A DNA stretch of 64,000 nt, taken from the NCBI GenBank assembly GCA_030263635.1, contig SZPI01000024.1, positions 8,406 to 72,405 on the forward strand. Reading direction: 5' to 3'. Of the stretch, positions 26,085 to 35,088 are shown piece by piece. Both the position numbers and the translations under genes were made by a program. How positions within the stretch are numbered: position 1 is the first letter of the stretch; each line of letters begins with the position of its first letter. This DNA is from Flexicrinis sp001567485 (GTDB lineage Bacteria; Chloroflexota; Anaerolineae; Aggregatilineales; Phototrophicaceae). The notes under the pieces were generated by a model. That model had not been told where the DNA came from. It worked only from the letters and a program-made list of their open reading frames with translations, and did no database searches.

Positions 26085-26201
26085 GACACGTCCTTTCTCA
26101 CAGCACGTAAATCGTAATCGTGACTGCTGTGTTTCACCGGAGAGGTTCTTGTGCGCCTCGCAGACCGATGCTGACTGGCGCGTTGTATCTGGCCCGCCGC
26201 G

Positions 26202-27173
<972 letters not shown>

Positions 27174-27221
27174 GAAACTGCCTTCGTCGATAGGCTGAAC
27201 GGTCTACGTACTGGCGCGGGT

Positions 27222-28457
27222 TCAGCTTCCGCGCAGAGGGAGGATCAAGTCTTTGGGCACGTCGGTCAAGCTGACCAGTTCGCCACGCTGGGTGATGATC
27301 AGCAGATCTTCGACGCGCACGCCGAACCCCTGATCCGGATAGTATAACCCCGGTTCGATGGTGATGACGTTGCCGGGTGCAAAACGATCATCCTTCGCAA
27401 GGTGGCTGATCCGCGGGCTTTCGTGCACGTTGAGACCGACGCCGTGGCCGAGGGTGTGAACGTAGCCGACGTTCGTGCCGGGCTTGCTGCGCGTGGTCGG
27501 ATGGCCGTTACCCTCGAAGTAGTCAAGCACGGCCTCTTGCATAAGATGAGTCGGCTTGCCCACGCCGAAGTGTTCGAGCGCGATGTCGAACGCGGTCATC
27601 ACCTGATGGTACGCTTCGCGGACGTTGTCCGGCGCGTAGCCGATGCACCACGTGCGCGTCATGTCGTGATGATAGCCGCCGCCGATCTCATGCGGGAACA
27701 GGTCGAACACGATCGGCTGGCCGAGCTTGAGCGCCTGCCGTTCGTCGCCCCGGCTGTGCGGGAATCCCGCGTCGCGGCCCTGCGCGAAGATCATCGCGGT
27801 GTCCTCAAGGTCGCGGTCGAGCAAGGCGCGCCGCACGAACTGCTTGACGTCGCCGATGGTCAGCGGCGTGCCGTCATCCTTGATGACCGTTTCGTTCTCA
27901 TCGGCGCGGTGCTGGCTGATGAAGTCCCATGTCGCCTTGACGACGGCGCTGGTGCGCTGGGCCACGGAGCGAATACGGGTGATCTCGATGTCGTCTTTGG
28001 TCGTATAGGCGGCGTCGAACAGCGTCGGGTTGAGTTCTCCGATGAACGTATACTGCGGGAACCGCTGGCGTAGGCCGTCGATCAACGCCAGCGCGACGTT
28101 CACATCGTTGACGCCGTACACGCCGATGCGGCCTTCGGTCAAGCCGAGCTTGTCGAAGCACCCGCCGTAGAACAAGATCTGCGTCAGGGCGGGATCGCCG
28201 CCGGCCTTCTCGCGCGCGGTCTCCATCCCCATCGCGTGATAATCGTAGACTTCGAGGCCGGACGCGGCGGCTTCGGCGGTCTCCATACCGTTGACGACGA
28301 GCACCGGGCTGCGGCCAGCGAGCTTGATCGCCATGCCGCCGGTGATGCGCACACCGCCAGTCAAATAATCCAGCGCCGGGCTGTGGTCATGGGCGGCGAA
28401 CACCATCAGCGCGTCCAGTCCGCGGTCTTGCATCAGGCGATCAATGTCGAGTTTCAT
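27222..28457 (-). CDS. M24 family metallopeptidase (Xaa-Pro aminopeptidase-like)
   Basis: This is a 411-residue protein with an N-terminal creatinase-like domain (1-165) and a pita-bread catalytic domain. The dimetal ligands are present: Asp in IVFDLFPHE, Asp in YHHDMTRTW, His in TLGHGVGLNVHE, Glu in TIEPGLYYPD and Glu in GVRVEDLL. I chose the ATG at 28457, preceded by AGGTGGG at good spacing; a GTG five codons upstream falls within that site. It probably trims N-terminal residues before proline. The FDLFP context is atypical of classical PepP. Confidence 0.85.
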   Translation of the reverse strand: MKLDIDRLMQDRGLDALMVFAAHDHSPALDYLTGGVRITGGMAIKLAGRSPVLVVNGMETAEAAASGLEVYDYHAMGMETAREKAGGDPALTQILFYGGCFDKLGLTEGRIGVYGVNDVNVALALIDGLRQRFPQYTFIGELNPTLFDAAYTTKDDIEITRIRSVAQRTSAVVKATWDFISQHRADENETVIKDDGTPLTIGDVKQFVRRALLDRDLEDTAMIFAQGRDAGFPHSRGDERQALKLGQPIVFDLFPHEIGGGYHHDMTRTWCIGYAPDNVREAYHQVMTAFDIALEHFGVGKPTHLMQEAVLDYFEGNGHPTTRSKPGTNVGYVHTLGHGVGLNVHESPRISHLAKDDRFAPGNVITIEPGLYYPDQGFGVRVEDLLIITQRGELVSLTDVPKDLILPLRGS

Positions 28458-28608
28458 GGAATCGTGACCCACCTAGTATCAAGCAGAGTTAGACCGATCC
28501 GGTGTCTCCCTCATCCCCGCCGAAGCCGCATGATTCGAGACGGCGGTGAGATTTGAGCACCGACCATTAGTGTGGCGTGTTGAGCGCGTTTTGACGAGGG
28601 CCGATTGG

Positions 28609-29895
28609 TCAGCGAACCATGCGCAGGACGCGGTAAAGCGCGACGCACAGCCCGATCAGGATGGCGGTGCGCGTGATGATCGAGAAGGCGTAGATCGACA
28701 GCAGGCCGAAGTCGATCACGAGCGCCGACGGGGTGGCGATGCGTGAGTACAGCACCGGCGCCTCCAGCAGCGACAGTGCCGTCAGCGCGAGGCATGTCAG
28801 TACGCCGGCGCGGTTGGGAAAACACAGCAGCGTCAGCGGCAGCACCTGCACCAGCCAATGCGGCGACCATCCCTGCGCTTGCAAGAAGAACACCAGCAGC
28901 GTGAGCAGCGTGAACGCGACCAGCCCCCGGTTGTCGCGGCGGCGTGTGCGCAGAAAACAGAACAGCCCGACGCCCAGCCCAAGCGCGATGCGGACGGCTC
29001 CGGGAATGACCGGCGGGCGACCGTATAGTTGATCGGCGGCGGCGAGGTCGTAGTGCAGCAGCACCGGATCGTCGCCGGGGAAGGCGAAGTCGCCGGCGGA
29101 TAGGTTGCCGTCGATCAGCGCCCACACGCTGCCATAGCTGGCCTTGCGAAACTGCGCCGTCAGCGAGGTCAGCGTGACCTGCGGGTTGGGGTTGTCGATC
29201 AGCAGCATGCCGTACGCGCCGGCGAACAGCGCCGCGGTCAGCACGATCATCTGTACTGCGCGCCACGGCGGGCGGAACCGCAGCGCGGACGCGATCAGCA
29301 GCGCCGGCGTGAACTTGACCAGCGCGCCAATCGCCGCCGCCACGCCAGCCGCACGGTCGCGGTTCGTCAGCAGCAAGCGCACGCCCAGCAGCAGCCAGAA
29401 CGCCACCAGCGTCTCGAAGTTCCAGAACAACTGGATCAGCGGGAGGGCGAGCATCGCGTATACCCACGCCACTGCCACGCCGGTCGGCCGGCCGTACAGC
29501 CGCGCGCCGATTGAGCGCACTAGCAGCAGGTTGGCGCAGTCGAACGCCAGCATGAGCGCGCTGATGACGGCCGTCCACACTGGAAAGTTGACGTTAGGCA
29601 GAGCTTGATAAATCAGCACGCTCAGCCACGCCCACACCGGCGGGAACTCGCTCCACCAGTCGCGGAACGGCAGGTCGCCACCGTCGCTGAGGGCCGCCAG
29701 CGTGAAGTGGTAGGCGCGGTCGCTGCCGGCGGTCAGTCCCCCGCCGCCAAACGTCCCGACCGGTGGATAGGCCATTATCAGGCCGACACGCAGAAACACG
29801 AACAACAGCAGCAGCACGCGGATATCGGTAAGCAGCGCGTGGATCGTGACGCTGGGCGCGGTGGAGGTGTGAGGGGGTGGTGTTGGTGGTTGCAT
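28609..29895 (-). CDS. GT87-like polytopic membrane glycosyltransferase
   Basis: This is a 428-residue protein with ten or more membrane helices. Its layout fits the DUF2029/GT87 group: an early outer loop with acidic residues (GSDRAYHFTLAALSDGG, DWWSEFPPVWAW), then GALVKFTPALLIASALRFR, a conserved KxxP block of this family. These enzymes transfer mannose or other sugars from polyprenyl donors. It is monocistronic and divergent from the 30122 gene, with about 230 bases between them. Confidence 0.7.
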   Translation of the reverse strand: MQPPTPPPHTSTAPSVTIHALLTDIRVLLLLFVFLRVGLIMAYPPVGTFGGGGLTAGSDRAYHFTLAALSDGGDLPFRDWWSEFPPVWAWLSVLIYQALPNVNFPVWTAVISALMLAFDCANLLLVRSIGARLYGRPTGVAVAWVYAMLALPLIQLFWNFETLVAFWLLLGVRLLLTNRDRAAGVAAAIGALVKFTPALLIASALRFRPPWRAVQMIVLTAALFAGAYGMLLIDNPNPQVTLTSLTAQFRKASYGSVWALIDGNLSAGDFAFPGDDPVLLHYDLAAADQLYGRPPVIPGAVRIALGLGVGLFCFLRTRRRDNRGLVAFTLLTLLVFFLQAQGWSPHWLVQVLPLTLLCFPNRAGVLTCLALTALSLLEAPVLYSRIATPSALVIDFGLLSIYAFSIITRTAILIGLCVALYRVLRMVR

Positions 29896-30004
29896 GGCGG
29901 GCCATTATACCGCCGGACGACGTGGCGAGTGCTATACGGTGAGAAGCCGTCAACCGTACGGCGTGCGAAACATCCCAAAGTGGGATGCGCCGAGTCCAAG
30001 CCGC

Positions 30005-30045
30005 GATGGGAGACCGAATCTCTCGACTTACGAACACCGGCTTAG
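30005..30045 (+). repeat. Dispersed 115-bp element, core copy 2
   Basis: The 41-base core GATGGGAGACCGAATCTCTC followed by GACTTACGAACACCGGCTTAG is identical to 7035-7075 and nearly identical, inverted, at about 38540-38580. The flanks of this copy differ. It lies upstream of the 30122 membrane-protein gene. Confidence 0.75.
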
Positions 30046-30121
30046 TCCGTTGCGTATCCGCGTATTCCGCGCTAGGGTCAGTGTCATGCTGCGGGATGAG
30101 CGCGGCGCGAAAGGCGGGGCG

Positions 30122-31249
30122 ATGTTGGCGATTCGTAAACCGGTGGTGCGGGCGGATGCCGCGCGGTACGTGTTGATTCTGACGCTGGCGTTCGCGCTGT
30201 GCGTCGTCGTGACACGCGTCTATCTCGAACTCGCGGGTTATCCGCAGTTAGGGAACGATACGTATCATTTCGCTCACGCGCTGTGGGGTGGCCTGTTGCA
30301 ATTCTTCGCCGTGCTGCTGCCTCTGCTGTGCGTGAACCGCTGGGCGCGCGACGTATCGGCGGTGCTTGCCGGCGCCGGCGCTGGCCTGTTCATCGACGAG
30401 GTGGGCAAATTCATCACGCAGCAGAACGACTACTTCTTCCCGCTTGCCGCGCCGATCATCTACGTCGCGTTTCTGACGATCCTGCTGATCTACCTGATCG
30501 TCCGGCGGCGTCAGTCCTCGACCGACGTTCACGCCGAGATGTACTACGTGCTGGGCGAGCTGGAGGAGGTGCTGGAGGATGATCTGTCGGTGAGCGAACG
30601 CGACCATCTCGTGACGCGCTTACAGCAGATCGCCGCTCAGACGGCCCGGCCAGACGTTGCCGACCTTGCGCGCCACATCACGCAGTACTTACAGTCGGCC
30701 TCGCTTGATCTGTCGCCCGACCGCATAACGCTGTCCGCGCGGTGCGTCGCGTTGATTACGCGCTTCGAGAAGCGATTCCTGCCGCGTCCGATCGCGCGCG
30801 CCCTGCTGATCGCGCTGTTTGCGCTGAGCGGCGTGCTGTCACTGGTGATGCTCTACGTGCTGGCGACGGTGCTTGGCGGCGCAAGAGGTTCCCTGCCGGA
30901 CGTGCTGCGCGTGATCGTCTCGGAGACGGCGAACGTCGACAGCGCCAGAAGCCTGAACTGGTACCTGATCCTGATCGGCCTCGATCTGGTCACGGGCATG
31001 CTTCTGCTGGTCGCGATGGTGGCATTTCTCATCCGGCGGGATGTGCTGGCTTCCGCGCTGGGCATGATCGCGCTGGTGGTGACGCTGGCGTTCTCGAACA
31101 CGCTGTCGTTCTACTTCGACCAATTCTCGGTGCTGTTCAACACGATGTTCACGTTCGGCGTCCTGCTGATGCTGCAGCGGTATCGTGACCGGTTTGTGGG
31201 CGAGCCGCTGCTGTCAGATGCCGAGTCAGTGGTCGCGCCGGACGACTAG
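30122..31249 (+). CDS. Polytopic membrane protein of unknown function
   Basis: This is a 375-residue protein with four helices at residues 15-130, a soluble acidic middle (VHAEMYYVLGELEEVLEDDL) and four helices in the C-terminal half. I chose the ATG at 30122 (MLAIRKP), which follows a GGCGGGG site. The ATG at 30086 is possible. Earlier starts run through a dispersed repeat. A TTGCGT/GCTAGG pair just before 30086 may be its promoter. LFIDEVGKFITQQNDYFFP is a conspicuous segment. No family recognised. Confidence 0.65.
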   Translation: MLAIRKPVVRADAARYVLILTLAFALCVVVTRVYLELAGYPQLGNDTYHFAHALWGGLLQFFAVLLPLLCVNRWARDVSAVLAGAGAGLFIDEVGKFITQQNDYFFPLAAPIIYVAFLTILLIYLIVRRRQSSTDVHAEMYYVLGELEEVLEDDLSVSERDHLVTRLQQIAAQTARPDVADLARHITQYLQSASLDLSPDRITLSARCVALITRFEKRFLPRPIARALLIALFALSGVLSLVMLYVLATVLGGARGSLPDVLRVIVSETANVDSARSLNWYLILIGLDLVTGMLLLVAMVAFLIRRDVLASALGMIALVVTLAFSNTLSFYFDQFSVLFNTMFTFGVLLMLQRYRDRFVGEPLLSDAESVVAPDD

Positions 31250-31467
31250 CGCGCTCGCGAAGCGACACCTCATCGGCGTTCGCCCGGCCCGCGATCAGGA
31301 CGGCCAACCTGTCTTTGGGCGCGCATTGTCACAACGTGAGCATGATCGCCGCGGCGCACGCTTCCCTCAAGATGAATCGACGAACTGGCATAGCATTACG
31401 AAGCACACCGGCGCGTGCGGCCCGTGCAGGAGAGTTCGCGTATGGTTTGCCCAGCCCGCGCCCGCGA

Positions 31468-31857
31468 TCAGGCCGGCGGACTCGACTGCATCAGCGCACG
31501 AATGGCAAACGCGGTATATACGATCAGCACTGCCAGCAGGATGAACCCCAACCACAGCGGGATGCCGAAGTAGTTGTCCCAGATCAGGTAGAACATCCCG
31601 TGCGCGATGTCGAACAGGAGCACGCCGAGCGCCAGCACGAACACCGGCCCGCCCCATGATTTGCCGCGCTTGAGGCCGTATCCACCCGCGACGCCCAGCG
31701 GGATGACCAGAAAGAGGTCACAGATGATGTAGGCGAGGCGCACCGGGCGCGACTCGATCTCGCCCCAGTTGGTCACGACGCCCCACACCCATCCGAGCGC
31801 CAGCAGCGCCAGCACGACGAACAGGATGTTCACCGCCCAGTTGAGCTGTTTGGTCAT
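31468..31857 (-). CDS. Small membrane protein, four helices
   Basis: This is a 129-residue protein with four predicted membrane segments (WAVNILFVVLALLALGWVWG; LAYIICDLFLVIPLGVAGGY; VFVLALGVLLFDIAHGMFYL; LWLGFILLAVLIVYTAFAI). I do not recognise the family. Its start is 3 bases from the stop of the 226-residue membrane protein upstream, and it is the last gene of a four-gene minus-strand set. Confidence 0.7.
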   Translation of the reverse strand: MTKQLNWAVNILFVVLALLALGWVWGVVTNWGEIESRPVRLAYIICDLFLVIPLGVAGGYGLKRGKSWGGPVFVLALGVLLFDIAHGMFYLIWDNYFGIPLWLGFILLAVLIVYTAFAIRALMQSSPPA

Positions 31858-31860
31858 GGC

Positions 31861-32541
31861 TCAATCCCCCGCCGGCGCCGACGCTGGGGGTTTGAGCCGC
31901 AGCAAGTTGACGCCCACGGCGAGAATCCAGATCAGCAGCGGCGGCAGCGATACGCCGAATACGATATCGTTGTTGAAGATGATCTTCCCGGCCAAGATAC
32001 CGACCGTCGCGGCGATGCCGGCGGCGATTCCGAGCCATGCCAGCCAGCGAGGCAGCACGTCGTCGCGCAGCAGTTCCATACCGAACAGCGACACCGCCAC
32101 GAAAATCGCCACCAGATGGGCGATCTCTAGCGCGACGTTGTACGGCCAGAACGACTCGTAGCTGAAGATGATGTTCTGCTGAAGCGCCGGGTCTGCCAGC
32201 GCATATTGATCCGCCAGATACTTGAAGTACGTCAGATGCGTGAGGATTTGCGCCGCGCCCAGCCCAGCCCCCACGATCACGAGGTACTTCGCGACGATGA
32301 TGAACGGCGATCCTTGATCCTTGAAGGCCGCCGCCGCGCCCAGCACGAACGGGATAAACATGAAGTAGGACATCGAGATGACCACGTGGATCGGAATCCA
32401 GTAGCTCAGGCCGGCGATCACGCCGAGCGCCTCGACCGTGTCGGCCGGGATCGGTGGATGCAAGCCGTTGCCGACCAACTGCATCAACCCGACGATGATC
32501 GCGAAGTAGCCTCCCATTCTGACCAAACGCATATTGACCAT
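31861..32541 (-). CDS. Membrane protein, DUF4386-like
   Basis: This is a 226-residue protein with about seven helices. It starts VRMGGYFAIIVGLMQLVGNGLHPP. The overall layout, with paired helices and a short polar loop DQYALADPALQQN, recalls the DUF4386 group of unknown function. It stands in an operon: 3 bases from each neighbour. Confidence 0.65.
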   Translation of the reverse strand: MVNMRLVRMGGYFAIIVGLMQLVGNGLHPPIPADTVEALGVIAGLSYWIPIHVVISMSYFMFIPFVLGAAAAFKDQGSPFIIVAKYLVIVGAGLGAAQILTHLTYFKYLADQYALADPALQQNIIFSYESFWPYNVALEIAHLVAIFVAVSLFGMELLRDDVLPRWLAWLGIAAGIAATVGILAGKIIFNNDIVFGVSLPPLLIWILAVGVNLLRLKPPASAPAGD

Positions 32542-32544
32542 GAT

Positions 32545-32928
32545 TTACCCCCTCCGTCGGTAAACGAACCCAAGTACGTAGAGTCCCGCAAGCCCGTCGT
32601 AGATCGCGACCGGCAGCGCGCCTACGGCGACTACACCGCTCACCGCCGCCGCGACAATCAGGGTTGTGCCGGCGAGTTTCTGCAGCCCGGCCCACAGCAG
32701 CACCGCCGGTATATACGCCTTATCCCACGCGGTATGCAGCAGGGCCGCGCCGAACAGCGCCGTGACTACGCTCAGAAACCGGAACAGAAACACCGAGGCG
32801 TTCGACGCTTCGAGCGACATCGCGCCAAGCGCCACACCCGGCACGATGAACTGTACAGCGCCGCTCAATATCGTGATGACGGCAATCGCTACGACGAGCC
32901 ATTCCGTCCAATGGCGTGACCGCAGCAT
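32545..32928 (-). CDS. Small membrane protein, four helices
   Basis: This is a 127-residue protein with four hydrophobic segments (WLVVAIAVITILSGAVQFIV; VFLFRFLSVVTALFGAALLH; AVLLWAGLQKLAGTTLIVAA; AIYDGLAGLYVLGFVY). The layout resembles small DoxX-like or DUF-type membrane proteins, but I cannot assign it. It lies between the 193-codon reading frame upstream (6-base gap) and the DUF4386-like gene downstream (3-base gap). Confidence 0.65.
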   Translation of the reverse strand: MLRSRHWTEWLVVAIAVITILSGAVQFIVPGVALGAMSLEASNASVFLFRFLSVVTALFGAALLHTAWDKAYIPAVLLWAGLQKLAGTTLIVAAAVSGVVAVGALPVAIYDGLAGLYVLGFVYRRRG

Positions 32929-32934
32929 AAGCCG

Positions 32935-33462
32935 CTACCGCAGCTTGAGATCAGGGACGACCAGTCCGGTAACGAAACGCGACGCAATCTTGAGCACGAA
33001 GTACGCCCCGATCGGGTACAGCGCGTCGACCACGCTCCATCCGATCAGGTACGCCAGATTGCCCTCGATGAAGAAGAAGCGGCTGAATTCCCATGTGCCG
33101 AGGATGCGCTGCTCGGCAAACTTGACGACGAGGCTGTAGATGCCGAACAGCACCATCTGTTCCCACAACGGGCGCTTATGTGAGATGGCGTAGAGGAACC
33201 CGAGGCCGAGGCCGATCCACAAGAACGAGTGGATGATGTTGTTGAGCCACGGGTAGAAGCTCATGATGCCGAGCAGGTAGAACAAGAAATTGCCGATGAA
33301 GATGCCGACCGACCACACGACATAGAGCACGAGGAACGAACGGCGGAAATTCGATGCGAACCATGGCATGGCCTGCCGCATCGCAAGCCACAAGCTGAGA
33401 TAGATCAGCAGGACGAAAGCGTATCCGAACAGGGTGTTGCCAGTTCCTAGAACAGTGTCCAT
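32935..33462 (-). CDS. Polytopic membrane protein, unknown
   Basis: This is a 175-residue protein with five predicted helices, starting MDTVLGTGNTLFGYAF at the ATG at 33462. A longer reading to 33516 begins with GTG and adds 18 polar residues. Neither start has a clear ribosome site. Aromatic-rich loops (FAEQRILGTWEFSRFFFIEG) stand out. It is first in the four-gene membrane set and divergent from the FAD oxidoreductase at 33658 with about 195 bases between. Function not recognised. Confidence 0.6.
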   Translation of the reverse strand: MDTVLGTGNTLFGYAFVLLIYLSLWLAMRQAMPWFASNFRRSFLVLYVVWSVGIFIGNFLFYLLGIMSFYPWLNNIIHSFLWIGLGLGFLYAISHKRPLWEQMVLFGIYSLVVKFAEQRILGTWEFSRFFFIEGNLAYLIGWSVVDALYPIGAYFVLKIASRFVTGLVVPDLKLR

Positions 33463-33657
33463 CGGAAAGTCATTGAACCCCCATAATGTCGCTGTTTTGG
33501 TCGTAGGTGGCGCCACATCTAATCGTCAGCAGATTCCCGAACTTTGTCAAACGACGGGGGAAAAGCGCGTCCGACTCCGCATCTGTCCCGCAGCGCCGCG
33601 CGGATCGCCAAAAGCCCCTATACTGAGTGAAACACAGCGCAGCGGAGTGGCCCGCCG

Positions 33658-35001
33658 ATGAATACATCCCGCACAGCACCTTCGCATCGGGTCGTCGTGG
33701 TGGGCGGTGGGCTAGCCGGTCTGGCGGCGGGCGCGCTGCTCGCTGACGCTGGCGCCGCCGTCACAGTACTTGAGCAGCGGCCCGTGCTGGGCGGCCGCGC
33801 GCTGGTCGTGCAGCAGAAGGGCTTCACGCTCAACTACGGCCTGCATTACATCGTCGGCGGTCACGCCAGCCCGCATTACCGGATCCTCAAGCAGCTCGGC
33901 AAGCTCGATGCGGCCCCGCTGACGCCGGTCAAGCCGCGCCTGCTGCATCGGATGCGCGGCGGCGGCTTGTTTCACGTCCCATCCACGCCGCTCGACCTGC
34001 TGACAACAAAGCTGCTCACACCGCGCGGCAAGCTGGGACTGGCGCGCGCCGCCGTGGTGATCCTGTCCGCCGACCCCGAAACGTTGTGGCGCGTGCCGGT
34101 CGGTGAGTGGCTCGACGGCTTCGCGCGTGAGCCGTCGCTGCGGACGTTCTTCCTCGACCTCGTCGGCCCACTTTCGTTCGAGGCTGACCCCGAAGCCCTA
34201 TCGGCGGCACATTTCGTGCTGGCAGTTCGCCCTCTGCTGATGCCGAAAGGCCCGATCGCGCTGTATCCCGCCGGTGGATGGATCCGCATGTTCGAGGCGT
34301 TCAAGGCGCACATCGAGGAACACGGCGGCAGCGTGCAGACGAAAGCCGGCGTCGAACGTCTTGAGATCGCTCGCGACAGGGTCGAAGGTGTGTGGTCGGA
34401 CGGCGTGCTGTACCCCGCCGAGTCGATCGTGCTGGCCGTGCCGCCGAACGATCTGGCTGGCCTGCTCAAGGAGACGCCGGTGGATGGCCTCGGGCCGGAA
34501 CGGCTGAACGCGATCCGCCCGACGATGGGTGTTGCGGTCGATCTGGGCGTCATCGGGCTGCACAACGAGCAGATCGGCACCATTGAACTGCCGGAGCTGA
34601 ACGGCACGCTCGGCGTTCACAACCTGTTCGAGCCGTCCCTAGCGCCGCAGGATGGGCATGTGTTTCAGTTCCTGCGCTTCATGACGCCCGATCAAATGGC
34701 CGACAAGGCGGAGGTCGACCGCACCGAGCCGATGATCCTCGACGTGCTGGAGGGCATCTGGCCCGGCTTCACGCAGAAGATCGCGGTACGCCGCATCCTC
34801 ATCCGGCCGATGTTGACGGCGGCGAGCCACCGTTTCGACCAGCCCAAGCCGGACTTGCTGCCGGTCGATGTCCGCACGGTCACGGGCCTGTATCTCGCTG
34901 GCGATGCGACCGCGTCGGCCGGGGAACTCTCGCACTCGGCGGGCAATTCGGCCCTCACCGTCGCCGCGCTGATCCGCGCCCGCGCCGGCCTGCCTCGGTA
35001 A
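33658..35001 (+). CDS. FAD-dependent phytoene-desaturase-like oxidoreductase
   Basis: This is a 447-residue flavoprotein. The dinucleotide-binding fold is VVVVGGGLAGLAAGALLADAG followed by VTVLEQRPVLGGRA (about 12-47). The C-terminal FAD-binding block is TGLYLAGDATASAGELSHSA, as in carotenoid desaturases and related amine oxidases. The middle (QQKGFTLNYGLHYIVGG) is typical of the phytoene desaturase/retinol saturase branch. It would oxidise or isomerise a lipophilic substrate. No carotenoid synthase is nearby. The large GMC oxidoreductase follows 87 bases downstream on the same strand. Confidence 0.85.
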   Translation: MNTSRTAPSHRVVVVGGGLAGLAAGALLADAGAAVTVLEQRPVLGGRALVVQQKGFTLNYGLHYIVGGHASPHYRILKQLGKLDAAPLTPVKPRLLHRMRGGGLFHVPSTPLDLLTTKLLTPRGKLGLARAAVVILSADPETLWRVPVGEWLDGFAREPSLRTFFLDLVGPLSFEADPEALSAAHFVLAVRPLLMPKGPIALYPAGGWIRMFEAFKAHIEEHGGSVQTKAGVERLEIARDRVEGVWSDGVLYPAESIVLAVPPNDLAGLLKETPVDGLGPERLNAIRPTMGVAVDLGVIGLHNEQIGTIELPELNGTLGVHNLFEPSLAPQDGHVFQFLRFMTPDQMADKAEVDRTEPMILDVLEGIWPGFTQKIAVRRILIRPMLTAASHRFDQPKPDLLPVDVRTVTGLYLAGDATASAGELSHSAGNSALTVAALIRARAGLPR

Positions 35002-35088
35002 TCGGGGCCGCTGCCAAGCGTGCTTTCAGATTACGTTGTATGCTTGATTCTGTCGAACGTTGTCGTATTCGAGCCGGGGAATCGTCTA

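Noticed and set aside
29894..30121. Upstream extension of the 30122 membrane protein
   Set aside because: These codons run through the dispersed repeat core at 30005-30045 and have no domain character; later ATGs are better placed.
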